This document shows, one piece after another, positions 1 to 10,942 of a DNA stretch of 64,000 nt; position 1 is the first letter of the stretch, and every line of letters starts with the position of its first letter. The translations under genes and the position numbers were made by a program. The notes below the pieces were generated by a model. The model saw nothing but the letters and a program-made list of their open reading frames with translations, did not search any database and was not told the origin of the DNA. The DNA is taken from the NCBI GenBank assembly GCA_963693285.1, contig OY848919.1:5424136-5488135 (forward strand), in the 5' to 3' direction. The DNA is from Xestospongia muta (taxonomy: Eukaryota > Porifera > Demospongiae > Haplosclerida > Petrosiidae).

Positions 1-107
1 GGTAATTCACATGAATTCTAGATTCCATAGTAATCCATCAATGTAAGCTACAAAATAGCTGTTTAAAATAACTGAATAATTTGATCATTGACTGTTTTCT
101 GTGAGAA

Positions 108-450
108 TAGAACTGCCCATTGTGTGGTAGTTGCAGTAGATTTAAGAGCAGCAAAGTTCATATATTTTTTGGTTTTAGTTTCTTGACAATAGTTTTTGTC
201 GTCATTATCCTCGGTCATTTTCCTCTATGGCTTTCTAATATAAAAGCTCATTCCTCAGTTCAGTACTGGTTACAACTCTTAAGCCTATTGTTAACAATTA
301 TTGATGTGTTCCCTTCAGCAAAAATCTCTTATGATTCAAATACTAGTTACAATATTCATTATTGAGCTGGGTCAATAGAATATAGTGGTGGATCACTAAT
401 GATTATTACATTGATAATTTTCATTTAAGTTATTCCTAACTGTCTAGTAA
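108..450 (+). pseudogene. receptor-family C-terminal remnant
   Basis: A short decayed piece of the surface-receptor family that fills this window. It starts with the juxtamembrane motif LCGSCSRF, jumps by deletion to the membrane segment LTIVFVVIIL, and continues through SSVQ and IIDVFPSAKI. These match the membrane domain of the intact gene at 49655-53452 better than that of the gene at 19424. An 81-codon reading frame survives, but it has no signal peptide, lacks the ectodomain and ends at a stop before the last membrane segments. Certainly related, not functional. Confidence 0.75.
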
Positions 451-871
451 TGAGTGATGAAGAAGTATTCAAATTAAACTTTCATAATAATAACATACTC
501 ACACAGATACATACAAAAGAAGTATATAAAGATAGTTGTAAAGTAAACACTAAATATGTCAAGATTAAAAAAATCATTTGCATGAAAATGCTGTAAATTT
601 ATTTTTAAGGGCCCTAATTTGATATAGGGATCAGAGTGCTTTATCATAATGTTATAACCATCTTGACTAAGTGCATATGTAATTATTTATCAAAAAATAT
701 AAAAGGGTTGAATCAACTGTATATAAACAAATTAGCTCAATCTATACACATACATAATTAAGCAAAGTGTACATAAATTGTTATTTTAGTAATTATAATA
801 TATATAATAATTCAAATCATTGATAGATATAGAATTATTCATATTATATGGAATTGCATCTAATTAAGTCA
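451..871. other. AT-rich spacer downstream of the SLC15-like gene
   Basis: No coding signal was seen on either strand. The stretch would contain the 3' untranslated region of the minus-strand transporter. Several TTTATT strings (AATAAA on the minus strand) occur around 597-690, but none stands out as the poly(A) signal. Confidence 0.5.
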
Positions 872-2500
872 TCATGCATGAGTATTGACATCATCTGTAG
901 TTGTGTCACTGTCATCATCATCATCTTCATCTACTGTGTGCATTAGTTGTCTTTCAGTATATTCAGTAATAATAACTCTCTCATTGACATCAGATAGTTC
1001 ATTACGTTGTCTATATTTGTATTTATAAGCAGCAATAGTGAAAATAATAACTGAGGTTAAAACAACACCTGTCTTAACAGTGTAATACTCCCAACTGCAT
1101 CCTAATGGTGAACTTGTCAGAGTTAGATGTACACAGTAAATACCATTGTTTATATACCATATTCCAATTAACAATCCTTGCATAGTACGAGGACCTTGAG
1201 CTAAAATGAACTCAAAACTCGTGAATAGAACAAGAAAAATACTAATACCAGCAAAAAAATGAGGGACAGCCATGATATAGAAAGGTAATGTGATTACATC
1301 TGATTGTAGTTCAATATCAAAGCTTGTGTTGTTGGTGATGGTCAAACATGAATCATTAACAATTAAAGCATCTCTGATATCTCTAGTCATGAAAAAGCTT
1401 ATAACAGTTGTCATTATAGACTCTACTAACAGTGCCACTAGTCCAATCCATATACGTTTCAACATACTAGGAATGTAGTTAGAGAAGAAAGGAACTATTA
1501 TAAATTGATAGAAAGGAACAATAAATGTAACGACAAAATATGGAATTGTGAGAGGGTATGTCAGAAATAAATTTTTCACGAAGCTATTTGGACCATCTTT
1601 TCTCATAAGAATTAAATATTGATCAGAGATTTTTGATTTAGTGTCAACAAATCCAAATCCAAAGGTTCCTATAACAATACTAAGTATGTAGAAAAAACTT
1701 TTGACATCTTCTACTTGTACAGTAGTAAATGGTCCGCCATATCTCTCTTTACATAAATCAAGTCTTGAGGGAGGAAACTCTCCATAAGTAAAAGCACTAC
1801 GTCTCACTGGTTGTTTGTGAGTCCAAGCATACCTCATTACTCTCCAGATTAGCTTGACAGGATTGTCATGTTGAGCTGGCTCAATAACCAAGTGTTGTTT
1901 GAAGCAATAAAAAGACAAGACTGCAATGATAACAATAAGCACACCGAAACCAAAAATAAAAGTGAAAGTAAAATAAATTGTGTTTTTATAAACAATAGCT
2001 GTTATAATTGATGCTATTAATAAAATAAAAGCAAGTAAAGAATAATTCATGTATAAAACCCAATAAACAAAACTACTTAACTCTTGAGATGGTGCAAACT
2101 GAAGTTGATCAGTACCAAATTGGATCATATTAGCTTCAAATACACCATATCCAAAAAAGAATGGAAAACTTACAACTAAACATATACCAACTACAGCAAT
2201 TTTATTTAAATGTACAAAATTTAGAATTACAAATGTAACTATAGCAATAGCGAATCCAACAAGCATTAATATTATTCCAACCATCATGACTTTATATCTC
2301 ATCCATTTCTCACCTAACAAACCAAGAAGAGGATAAATGAAAAAAGAGAAACTGATTGCCGCAAATATGGCATATGAGTAATTATCAACGAAATTGGTGG
2401 AAAGTCCTCCTGATATTAGATTACTAGTTGTTAATAAGATACTTGTTACCAGTACCACAAGAGCTCCTTTAGAACTAATGCAAACGTTCTTGTACTTCAT
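872..2500 (-). CDS. POT/SLC15-family proton-oligopeptide transporter-like protein
   Basis: An intact single-exon frame of 542 residues with about 12 hydrophobic segments, resembling the POT/PTR family (SLC15A4/A3-like). Seen: FGTDQL followed by a membrane segment at 128-160; the cytosolic block RRSAFTYGEFPPSR with KERYGGPFTT at 233-260, which I associate with sponge SLC15-like proteins; and FEFILAQGPRTMQG at 429-442, matching the TM10-11 gleFaysqaP-smkg region. The ATG at 2500 begins MKYKNV just before the first membrane segment. The C-terminal tail ends in an Asp-rich run (524-536). Family members normally move di/tripeptides or histidine with protons across plasma or endolysosomal membranes. 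The TM1 ExxER proton-coupling motif is absent here, so substrate and coupling are uncertain. The first 145 codons are duplicated at 11663-12115. It is the only non-receptor host gene that looks intact. Confidence 0.88.
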   Translation of the reverse strand: MKYKNVCISSKGALVVLVTSILLTTSNLISGGLSTNFVDNYSYAIFAAISFSFFIYPLLGLLGEKWMRYKVMMVGIILMLVGFAIAIVTFVILNFVHLNKIAVVGICLVVSFPFFFGYGVFEANMIQFGTDQLQFAPSQELSSFVYWVLYMNYSLLAFILLIASIITAIVYKNTIYFTFTFIFGFGVLIVIIAVLSFYCFKQHLVIEPAQHDNPVKLIWRVMRYAWTHKQPVRRSAFTYGEFPPSRLDLCKERYGGPFTTVQVEDVKSFFYILSIVIGTFGFGFVDTKSKISDQYLILMRKDGPNSFVKNLFLTYPLTIPYFVVTFIVPFYQFIIVPFFSNYIPSMLKRIWIGLVALLVESIMTTVISFFMTRDIRDALIVNDSCLTITNNTSFDIELQSDVITLPFYIMAVPHFFAGISIFLVLFTSFEFILAQGPRTMQGLLIGIWYINNGIYCVHLTLTSSPLGCSWEYYTVKTGVVLTSVIIFTIAAYKYKYRQRNELSDVNERVIITEYTERQLMHTVDEDDDDDSDTTTDDVNTHA

Positions 2501-3881
2501 CTCTGTTTATCTTGTAAGAGAGTCGATAGATATAGTACCACAGAAAATCAATTTTAATAATGAAGAACAGAGTAAGAACTGTTTAAACGACTCGTCTCCC
2601 TACTATTAAGCATGTATAATTCTAAATATATTGACGTATGATGATGAACTTGAAAGGAATAACCGTCATTTTCAATCTATTACACTATGATGCTTTCAAA
2701 TAACTGTTAAAATGACTTAGAGGCTTATTTAACAACCTACTTGCCATTATCACAGCTAGCTAAACTAACAACAGTGTTAAAGGTATTTTCGAAGTGGCGG
2801 ACTTGAAATTTAGTAGATAGTCAAATTCTTTATTTTTCTGGTTTCTTTTTCAACACTAAGACTATATTGAGTAGAACTTTCGCAAATGTTTTAGGACAAA
2901 CGACAAACTATTCTTAGAATGTTACTAAGCTTTCCTTTAACTAGAAATTCTTCAAAATCTTGGCGGTTCTTGAAAAATTGTAGAAGTTAGCTTAGAAAGG
3001 ATTTGTAATTTTTGATCATGTACGAGTGAGAGTATAAACTAGTATAGCTAGTGGTATTATTAGATAGAAAATATATATATGTATGTATATATATAATATA
3101 TAGAAGCAAAGTAACAATCCATAGAAAAATGTATGACGTATTAATATGAATAATAATTACATTAATTAGTCAAACTAAAAATAACTATAATATAAGTGGC
3201 TAATAACACTAGACAAAGACATATTAAGGATGAAGTATGAATTTACTGAAGTTATAACTGTAACGTTGATTTACTCTCACTAATTACTTATGTTTAATTA
3301 CTATTATGTATCTATTTTGAACCTAACTCAACTTGGTAGAATGACACACTTCCTTCATAAAATGTCTCTATTATTGTAAAAGGTGTGGTTCTAAAACTTT
3401 ATGGTTCCATGGGACTCATTTGATAGGATACTATTGGTACAGTTTAATTGATCCTGGAGTTATTTCTACTCTACATAACATCTGTAGTTGTGTTTGAAGT
3501 AATCACAGTAGTGGGAGGAGTATACTCTTCCTCTTTGTTGTGGCCTCAAATTGATGACTGACTGGTCTTAAATTTCTCAATGTCAATTATAACAAGTTGT
3601 AGTTTATTAATCTATTCATGTCACTTTATGTAATTACATGTATCTATCCATGTTAAAGGTAATTAAGCAATATTATAATATTTGACAAAAATGTTGCAGG
3701 ACAATAATTATAAAATTGTTTAATCTATAGATCTTAGTTTGCTCAATTATATGTTTACATAAATGTGGATTGTCTAATCATCTTCTTATATGTTTATTAA
3801 TATATTCTTTTAAAAATACACCATGTCAAATTATAATATTAGATTCATTATAGAGACACCCAGCTTGATTGAGATACAAAA
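2501..3881. other. 5' flank of the SLC15-like gene
   Basis: AT-rich non-coding DNA on the promoter side of the transporter. 2501-3170 aligns with 12116-12775, and 3680-3881 aligns with about 12780-12990. The piece in between (about 3175-3680) is present only here, so copy 2 has probably lost it. No gene is supported. Confidence 0.5.
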
Positions 3882-3887
3882 TGATAA

Positions 3888-3928
<41 letters not shown>

Positions 3929-3934
3929 CAGACA
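3882..3934. repeat. short (GATA)n microsatellite
   Basis: About twelve GATA units. This is the unexpanded counterpart of the ~430-bp array at 12991-13422 in the second duplication copy; flanking sequences on both sides match. Confidence 0.9.
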
Positions 3935-4039
3935 TCTACCTTTACTTTCAGTTTTATTGTAATAGCAATACCAGGTATTACAATAAATATCAAAAAAACC
4001 TACAATATCAATACTTAAGGAATTAATTCTTGCATTATT

Positions 4040-4262
4040 TAGTACAATAAAACTTTTTTTTTTAAATCAGTGAATAGCACTTACAAGATCATGTAGTACT
4101 AGTATAGCCATTGTCTGATTAAGTTTTTTTTGAGTTTGCTGTGAGATAAACGTTTTCCATCCAATATGTCATTCTATCATCATCATCATCACAAAAGAGT
4201 TTGTGAAATTGAATGAAGTTACTGTTGTTATCATTTCCTGATCCTCTTAAAGCCGGACTTTG
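4040..4262 (-). pseudogene. ZMYM1/hAT-transposase-like fragment, copy 1
   Basis: The decayed counterpart of 13513-13789. On the minus strand it reads like the N-terminal dimerisation part of ZMYM1-type hAT transposase-like proteins (alternating LRGSGNDNNSNF and ISQQTQNEL-like blocks), but a deletion and frame disruptions lie around 4130-4150. Assignment rests on motif resemblance only. Confidence 0.45.
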
Positions 4263-4458
4263 TCATGTTAGATACCACATTATGCAAGTAAATGTTGGAT
4301 CACGTAGAAGCTAATGATGTAGTAGTAGAAGACAAAAAAAATAGTCGACAAAAAACCTGTCTTGATTATTGGTGAACTATCATCATGAAAGTTGTTTGTT
4401 AATAATTTCAATGGTAACATTACAATTTAAATGATATGTATTTCACTATATATGTAAT

Positions 4459-4698
4459 TCATAAGTTAGAATAATTTAAAGAGGTAATGACAACACAACA
4501 GCAATAACTATTAAAAAAATTAGTTTTCTGATAACTAACTTGTACAGCTGCAAAAGCAAAGAAATAGATCTCAGTTATAGAAAAAAAAATTAATCCTTCA
4601 CAAGCTCTGTGCATGATCCAATACCTACTCATCATGTGCTTAATTATCACTGGATATTCAGTGTTATTTGAAATGAGACAGTTACCAGACACTTCCAT
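4459..4698 (-). CDS. small unrecognised ORF (79 aa), duplicated
   Basis: An open frame starting MEVSGNCLISNN and containing the hydrophobic stretch IYFFAFAAVQ. A homologous frame of similar length lies at 13989-14225. The two copies differ by in-frame and end-shifting indels and diverge after the shared CCCVVI. No domain was recognised. A GTTAGT splice-donor-like string follows FAAVQ, so it could be one exon of a lost gene. Coding status is doubtful: it sits inside duplicated DNA and may be open by chance. Confidence 0.25.
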   Translation of the reverse strand: MEVSGNCLISNNTEYPVIIKHMMSRYWIMHRACEGLIFFSITEIYFFAFAAVQVSYQKTNFFNSYCCCVVITSLNYSNL

Positions 4699-5794
4699 TT
4701 CATTTAAAGAAGGAGCTGGTTACACGAGACTAATTATGGAGCATGTCTTCATTGTTTTGTTATAATGTCAGAGCATCACCATTATCAAACAATCTTTTAA
4801 TGTAATGATATTATTATTATAATAATGACTCTTACATATATACTGTATTAACAGTTGTTATGAATCATATATCACTGTGGGAACTAGTTGAAAGGATTGT
4901 TCAAGTGCTGTACGTGACATGTTGCAAGAGGGGTGTGGTCAAGATGTTCATACAGTACAAGTTCAAGCTGACATATGGGCATTGAGACCACACCCAGAGT
5001 TCAATATAGTCTGTGTAACACAAGAACAGAATAATACTTTAAAAGATTGATAGTGATACTTTGGCTAATCAAAGATACCTAACAAAGCTAAAGACTTTGA
5101 AAGTTATTTGTGATGGTTGTATCAGCTAGAACACAGCAATACAGTAATATAAATGACTACATCTATTATGACTTGTATCTCATACAGTACAATTATACCT
5201 GTATAGGATATAATGTACTATTAGTGCTTTGATGCCCACACTCAATATGCTATAAATTGTATGTACAAATGCCTCTTTTTATCATGACTCAGCTTACTGA
5301 GTTTTGTCTGTCATATAATGATTTGTTTTCTAATTATGTCATAAATCCAGTGAGTATCATGAATGTTATGTGAGTAGCAGTCAATCTGAGTCCTCTCAAG
5401 CAGAGTTATTCACAGTCCACAGTGATGAAATGACCAGTCATATACCAATCAATATGTCACTACCAATAATATGATTCACAGTGCTATCACTTCTAAGTTT
5501 TCTCAATATTAAGATTATGTACATTGTATTTGTGTTTAAGAAACCTAGAGCACTTAGTAATTAAGTTAACCAAATAATTCTAGCTTCCAATTTTTGGAAT
5601 ACTTACTCTATGTTAATTAGATTACTTACTACAAAGGACTTTTAATGCTAAAAATAGATTTACCTGTATAAGGAATAATCTATTAATAAATTGTCACACA
5701 TATGATTGGCTGTAATTCAATTACTAGGTCTACTACAATAACATTGAACTTAATGTACACATATTGTGAATAATTTAAAATTTCAATTTCGATT
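4699..5794. other. duplicated non-coding block
   Basis: Non-coding sequence collinear with 14226-15273 and carrying the usual small indels. No gene or RNA was recognised. Confidence 0.5.
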
Positions 5795-6465
5795 AGACAT
5801 GCATATGATTCATTTAATTATACTTGTCAGGAAGACCATGGTTTGGGTCAGCATCTACATAATCCATTGCCTGTCTTAACATTTGGTAATTCTTTTCATC
5901 TGCTTCAAACTCAGTAGTATAAAAATCTTTTCTTGAAATGAGAACATAAGATGAAGGATGAGGTTCCTTTAAATCTTTATCTTCTGCATATTGGTTTCAA
6001 AACCTCAAGCTTGTGTAAAATTCAATGAATTTATCGATAGCATCAGCTTTATTGATATCAGAGTAATGGCTCTTGTTGACAATCAATGCGTCAGTAAATG
6101 TCAAGAAGTTGTTTTCTGTCCTTAAAGGAGATTAAATTATATAAAAGTATGCATCTTCTTGTTAAGGCACATTATGTCAGATATGACTTGACTTAACCAC
6201 TTGGAAAAGCCATATAACATGACATAATTAGACTTTGCTATATCTGAATGTTTTGGGAGGGACTATCATACTGATCTGTTGTGCCTTTGTTACCTCCATC
6301 TGTATCCTCATCAAGTTTAATAAACCATTTCGTGGCATCTAAAACATCTGGTTCATCAATTGGTGTATCAATTCTTGTGTAATCATATGTGGGTAGTCAT
6401 AGAAGTAAGGGCTGGCTATATGAGAAAATCTGGGACTCTACACAATACCCTCTCTACCAACTAAA
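5795..6465 (-). pseudogene. broken copy of the unrecognised exon at 15274-15633
   Basis: Relative to the copy at 15274 this exon is inactivated. A TGA replaces an Arg codon in the RFRNQY stretch, an in-frame stop lies near the exon start (FV*LVE), and about 300 bp separate the two halves (roughly 6107-6427). That extra piece itself contains a minus-strand stretch reading DEPDVLDATKWFIKLDED, which looks like a remnant of another exon; I do not recognise it. Either copy 1 gained this piece or copy 2 lost it. Confidence 0.55.
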
Positions 6466-6534
6466 CAAACTGAAATGAACCATTAATTAATAGCTACTAA
6501 TAATTAGTTTTACTAATTTTAGTTTTAATGGAAA

Positions 6535-7900
6535 TGGCAGTTCAATATACGCTCCACCTATATACTAATGTTATATCTATAACGCAAATTATAACAAGTC
6601 TCATATCAAAACAATAACATATTTTATGCAACACTTCACTTATATTAATAACAAATTATACACTAATTTAGGCAGGAATAATTAAGTATGAAAACAAACC
6701 AAAAAGAGAATTTGGTGTGTCAATAAGTTGTATTATTTTAATGTGTAACAATGGTAAGATATTGGTCTATTTCTATAATGGTGACTTATTGTCAAATTTA
6801 AATTTAAATTGTCAGATGGTATCGTTAACTATCATTGACAATTGTGTTTATATTAATGTGAAGGAACAATAAGAGGTTGAGGGGAATAAGTGTGTGGTAT
6901 TTTTATTTACAATATGTCATCACTGTAGTAATGCATGGATAGCAACCTTCAGTATATATCCAGTTGCTGGTTCTCTCTTTGTATCTGTTATTTGCTCTTA
7001 GACTTACATTAACAACTGGTACATCAATAGAAGTATATTCTATGCTAAGGCTGCTAATCTGGGAATACTAGATATTCTAAGAACTCACTACTACAAGTCG
7101 TCAATTGAGTAATTGTCAGGGTGGTCATTTTTATACTTACTATTTTAAATGTTGAGCCAAGTATTCTCTATGTTTTTTCAATAGGATGACAGAGTTAATG
7201 AAAATTGGCCTCAGTTTTGCTTAGCCACTATTCTACCTGTCAATTGTTGTTGGTATCCTTATTATCCTATGACATTTCTGCTAGGCTTTCCAAGAGAATA
7301 GCATACTCCTCTGCTAGTTACTGTTGTCCACCTTTCTTTTTCAAACCTACTTATTCAATTAATCAATGTAATGACTTATGCTGAGGTCTACACATCCAAT
7401 GATGTACATCATTTTTTGTTCTTTGATAATAACATCAAATGAGGAGGACACACCCATCGTATATTAATAATAGTGATTGTAACAGTGTTCTTGGTTTACT
7501 GGTACTATAAATACACCTACTTCTCTTTGATAAACCTCTCAGACTACTGGCATGTACCAGCAAGTCTTTGGAAAATTCCTAGAAAGTATCCATACTCCTT
7601 ATAAAGAAGGTAAACAATTACATCGCGTCTTCTGTTACTATATGCTATGTATGACATATCTTCAAGATATCAAGCTACTAACTTAGACACATTATATTAA
7701 GTCCAATGTTGGTGGTATTTGATGCCTACAAGCCTATTTTAAACCATTTAAACATTCTAAATTGTTGACTAAGAATAAACTTTACATTTCTCTATCTCAC
7801 CACTTGGTAATTTGCTCTTGAAGACAAATCAGAAAATGTAAACCTTTTTTTCATCTGTTTCCTGACATTTGTGACATTTTTATTGACTTAGTAAATAATG
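6535..7900 (+). pseudogene. receptor-family type-B pseudogene, copy 1
   Basis: A degenerate C-terminal half of a type-B receptor, closest to 26547-30401. It begins near the SIYA-PIFSCYIN block and retains the FGVSISC region, the juxtamembrane CSNAWIA motif, the membrane segments and the EAIHAPYKEGKQ-like loop. Many stops, frameshifts and internal deletions are present. Its sister is at 15690-17225. No functional product is expected; it may act as a donor in gene conversion (inference). Confidence 0.8.
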
Positions 7901-8339
7901 TCATTATAGTTAAAGGAAACGTGAACACTTCCTATGTCATAGTGATTGGAAGAACAACTGTAGTTTATCTCTGTGTCTTAATTTATACATGATAATGTCA
8001 CACAATATCAATGTGATGCATGTGCTGTATACTAGTGAGTTACACAAACATTACAATAATATTATATTCTAATGTTATATTTGTAATATATAATATAGGT
8101 GAATTATATGCTCAAAAGTTTGTCAAGTTTGCTTAAGTAAACATTGAATTTGTTTTCAATGTTTCTGCAGAGGACATAAATATTTGTTTACTGAGCACAA
8201 TTATGAATGGATCTAGACAAGCAGACATTTTTTAATGTTAGTGTTAGTATTATATGTGTGCCTTACTTTATTAGTCATCATTATTTGGTGTTAGGTAATA
8301 TATGAACAACCACTTTTGGTGATTTAAATTTTACATACT

Positions 8340-8600
8340 TCCCATAAATATACATGAAATGTAGTAGTTGGTCCTCTCCTTATTACCTGTTGAATGTTCA
8401 ACATGTGTTTTCTTAATAAATATCAAGATGCAAGAATTGCAGTAATAACGACTGTCCCAGTTAGCATTACCATTTTAGCTCTTGTGTTGGTTCTTTTCTA
8501 CCATGTTCTCTGGATTAAAAGTATATTTGTTGATTGCAAGAAGTTTCATTTTCATAATGACATTAAACATTATAATTATATATTGATGAGCATTTGTGAC
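8340..8600 (+). pseudogene. receptor C-terminal membrane-segment remnant
   Basis: The piece encodes a last membrane segment (ITILALVLVLFYHVLWIK) and the start of the cytosolic tail of a receptor subtype different from the one just upstream. Related pieces are at 17690-17930, 32220-32540 and about 59990-60100. The 440 bp between 7901 and 8340 hold no recognisable gene. Confidence 0.6.
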
Positions 8601-8609
8601 CTAAATAGA

Positions 8610-8645
8610 TTAGTATGAATATTATATATATAATATTCATACTAA
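8610..8645. repeat. 36-bp perfect palindrome
   Basis: A perfect inverted repeat with no spacer; each arm is TTAGTATGAATATTATAT. It is preserved exactly in the second duplication copy (17941-17976). It could extrude as a cruciform or be a collapsed tiny inverted element; no function is known. Confidence 0.9.
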
Positions 8646-9976
8646 GGTTTAAATTTGTTAACTCTATTTTTGTGACAAATCTCTACATTTCCAGCCATAC
8701 TATAATCATTCAATGATGTTCTACATATTGATAGATCATAATACATGTAATTACTGAACATTATTATGTTTGCACATCTTCAATTTCTGTTGACTTATTT
8801 TCCTTGGTTAAATAACCTTTACTACCTTGGAGTCATATAATTATTTTAGATCAGTCATGTGACATTGTTATTGTTTATAAATGTGTGCAACATTTATACC
8901 AATTACAAAGTAGTTTTAAAGATATTTACATAATCAACATCACTCATGATATCATTCATAGTTTACAAACCCATATTATATCATTTAAGATTACATTCAT
9001 GAAAATTAAACATTGTCGGAAGCCACTAATTAGAACAATCATACTATGGGTTATTATTTTGTCTAATATACAAAATGTATATCTTCAATGACATACCATA
9101 CAATACATATAGCACAATTGTTTATGATGAGTGTATGTTTTAATAGACTAACATTCAAATTAAACATTCTTTTATAAAGTAAATACAGAGTTGTATACTT
9201 AATTTAATTTTTAGTTTCATTGATGAAGTGAATAAACACATAACCATCTCTGACATAGTTGAGTGTAGAATTAGAGCCCAAACAATCAATTGTCAAGACA
9301 ATTCAAAAATGTACACCATTCACTCACGTTTTGGTTGAATAGTGACTTCACCCTTAAAACATCCAATAAAATACAAGTATTATGATCCTAAGTAAGTGAT
9401 ATAATTTAAAGATACTTTGAAACAAAGCAACCAGCCATTTTCAATATAGATAGAGGAATGTGTATTGTTGTATGTGGCTATTGAAAGTGACAAAAAACTT
9501 AATACTTATTTGTACTCCCAATCTACATCACAGTATATAAATCTCTATTACAAGTGCAATGTCAGTTAGTTCAAGTTATTTTTAACTTAATTGTTTTCAG
9601 TAGTCAATAATTGCTTATGGCTTTAAGCTAAGCTAAATTCTTGAGTCTCAATGTTAACAGGACTGTATTGTTTGATTGTAACACAAATATTAGCAACGAT
9701 TATAGATCAATAATCTTACTGATTAGATTAGAACACAAATTCTCAGTTGTCAAGACATTTCAAAAATATTCACTTGTGTTTTTGTTGAAAAGTGACTTTA
9801 CTCTTAAAATATTTTATAAAATAATAGTATGTTTATCCTAAGTAGTTGATAAAATTTAAATATACTTTCAATGATGTTTTTAAGACAAGTCACCAACTAT
9901 TTTCAATATAGATACTATTTGGTATATAGGTAAAAATATCTGGTTAATCTAATTAATCTGCCACAATTTTTAAATA
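8646..9976. repeat. U2 upstream module, copy 1
   Basis: A non-coding module of about 1.3 kb found upstream of MALQ-type receptor starts. Other copies are at about 17977-19290, 32640-33440 and 47463-48545. It contains repeated strings such as TTTAAATATACTTTCAAT and ends in a TATATAG element before the receptor start. A short open frame (8885-9091) is present in several copies but is broken by indels in others, so I treat the module as non-coding flank, possibly regulatory. Confidence 0.65.
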
Positions 9977-10340
9977 ATGGCTCTACAGACCAATATTTTG
10001 ATGCTGTCGTTTCTTTCTCTACTACTCTTCAGTAGTTATTGTAATGGAGACAGTAATAATACATATCATGTTAACTCATCTTCAGATTTATAGCAGTACC
10101 TGTGTAACACAACATGGTCCTCTCAATACCTTGTGCTCTTGTTAAAGAGCTCTATCAATTTCACCATTTCATCTGGTAACTTTTGTTGAGTTTGTTATGA
10201 GACTGAAAGAATTAAAATATGCAGTGATTCTTACACAGAGTCTGCTATTATAACATGTACTAATAATGATATACTGGATGCCATTCAACAACCTAGAGGA
10301 GGTCTAATATTTTTCGACACTCGACACTGTTAATATCCTA
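9977..10340 (+). pseudogene. MALQ-type receptor N-terminal pseudogene
   Basis: A copy of the N-terminus of the gene at 33491, with the ATG and signal peptide still readable. It has a TAG stop in the conserved SDLEQYLC block (Glu codon to stop), a TGA in place of the Arg codon after the next conserved Cys (TTTTGTTGAGTT), and is truncated at about residue 115. The same TAG occurs in the independent-looking copy at 48560-48950. Confidence 0.85.
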
Positions 10341-10359
10341 ATTTTCCCAAGTCATCATA

Positions 10360-10870
10360 TTTAAGGATCAAATTACTAAACTGATCCATGTCCAGCCATT
10401 ATATTATTATTCATTGATGTTTTACATGTACACAATTGTCTATTACAGATCTATATTACCTGTTATTGATGGCCAGTATTATGTTTTCATAACTTTAAAT
10501 TCTGTTGTTATATAGAGTGTGTATAGTTATATTAAATAAAACAAATAAATGTACTTACTAACTTTAATTTTATTTATTTATCTACATTACAACCAATTTT
10601 CTCTATTACAAGTGCTATGCCAATGAGCTTCTGAATTTATTTACTGCTATTTATTAATCTGAACTTCAGGTATATATTGTTGTGGAGAACTGTATCATAG
10701 GAGATCTCATCAACAAAGACTAAAAAACTCTGTAACATACCAATGGAAAACATTCAGTCAACAATTTTTCCCTATGATGATTAACCTAAAATGTATAATT
10801 TTCGAAAAAATTTTATGACGTGTTTTGACATATCTTATTATTATATTCATAATCATTTTTAGAAAACACT
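10360..10870. repeat. R upstream module, copy 1
   Basis: A non-coding module that recurs upstream of MLQI-type receptors (25880, 48960, 60810) and twice as orphans (46915, 58505). Recognisable strings are CTGATCCATGTCCAGCCAT and ACACAATTGTCTATTACAG, followed by the GTGGAGAACTGTATCATAGG block. The receptor at 19424 lacks most of it because of a deletion. Confidence 0.7.
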
Positions 10871-10876
10871 AACGAG

Positions 10877-10884
10877 TATATATA
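10877..10884 (+). promoter_or_regulatory. TATA element of truncated receptor
   Basis: TATATATA lies 66 nt before the ATG, inside a block (ACGAGTATATATAGAG ... ACGATCG) conserved in front of all MLQI-type receptors in the window. Transcription would be expected to start about 30 nt downstream (inference). Confidence 0.55.
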
Positions 10885-10942
10885 GAGTAGATAGTAAACA
10901 GACAAGCTCTAGAAAGGATCGAATTTTTAAAGCTACATTGTC

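Noticed and set aside
8885..9091. Short open frame in the U2 module, also at 18158-18427 and 32757-33116
   Set aside because: Similar frames exist in three module copies, but ends differ and the copy near 47510 is broken by an insertion. No start context, no domain, and the rest of the module is non-coding.
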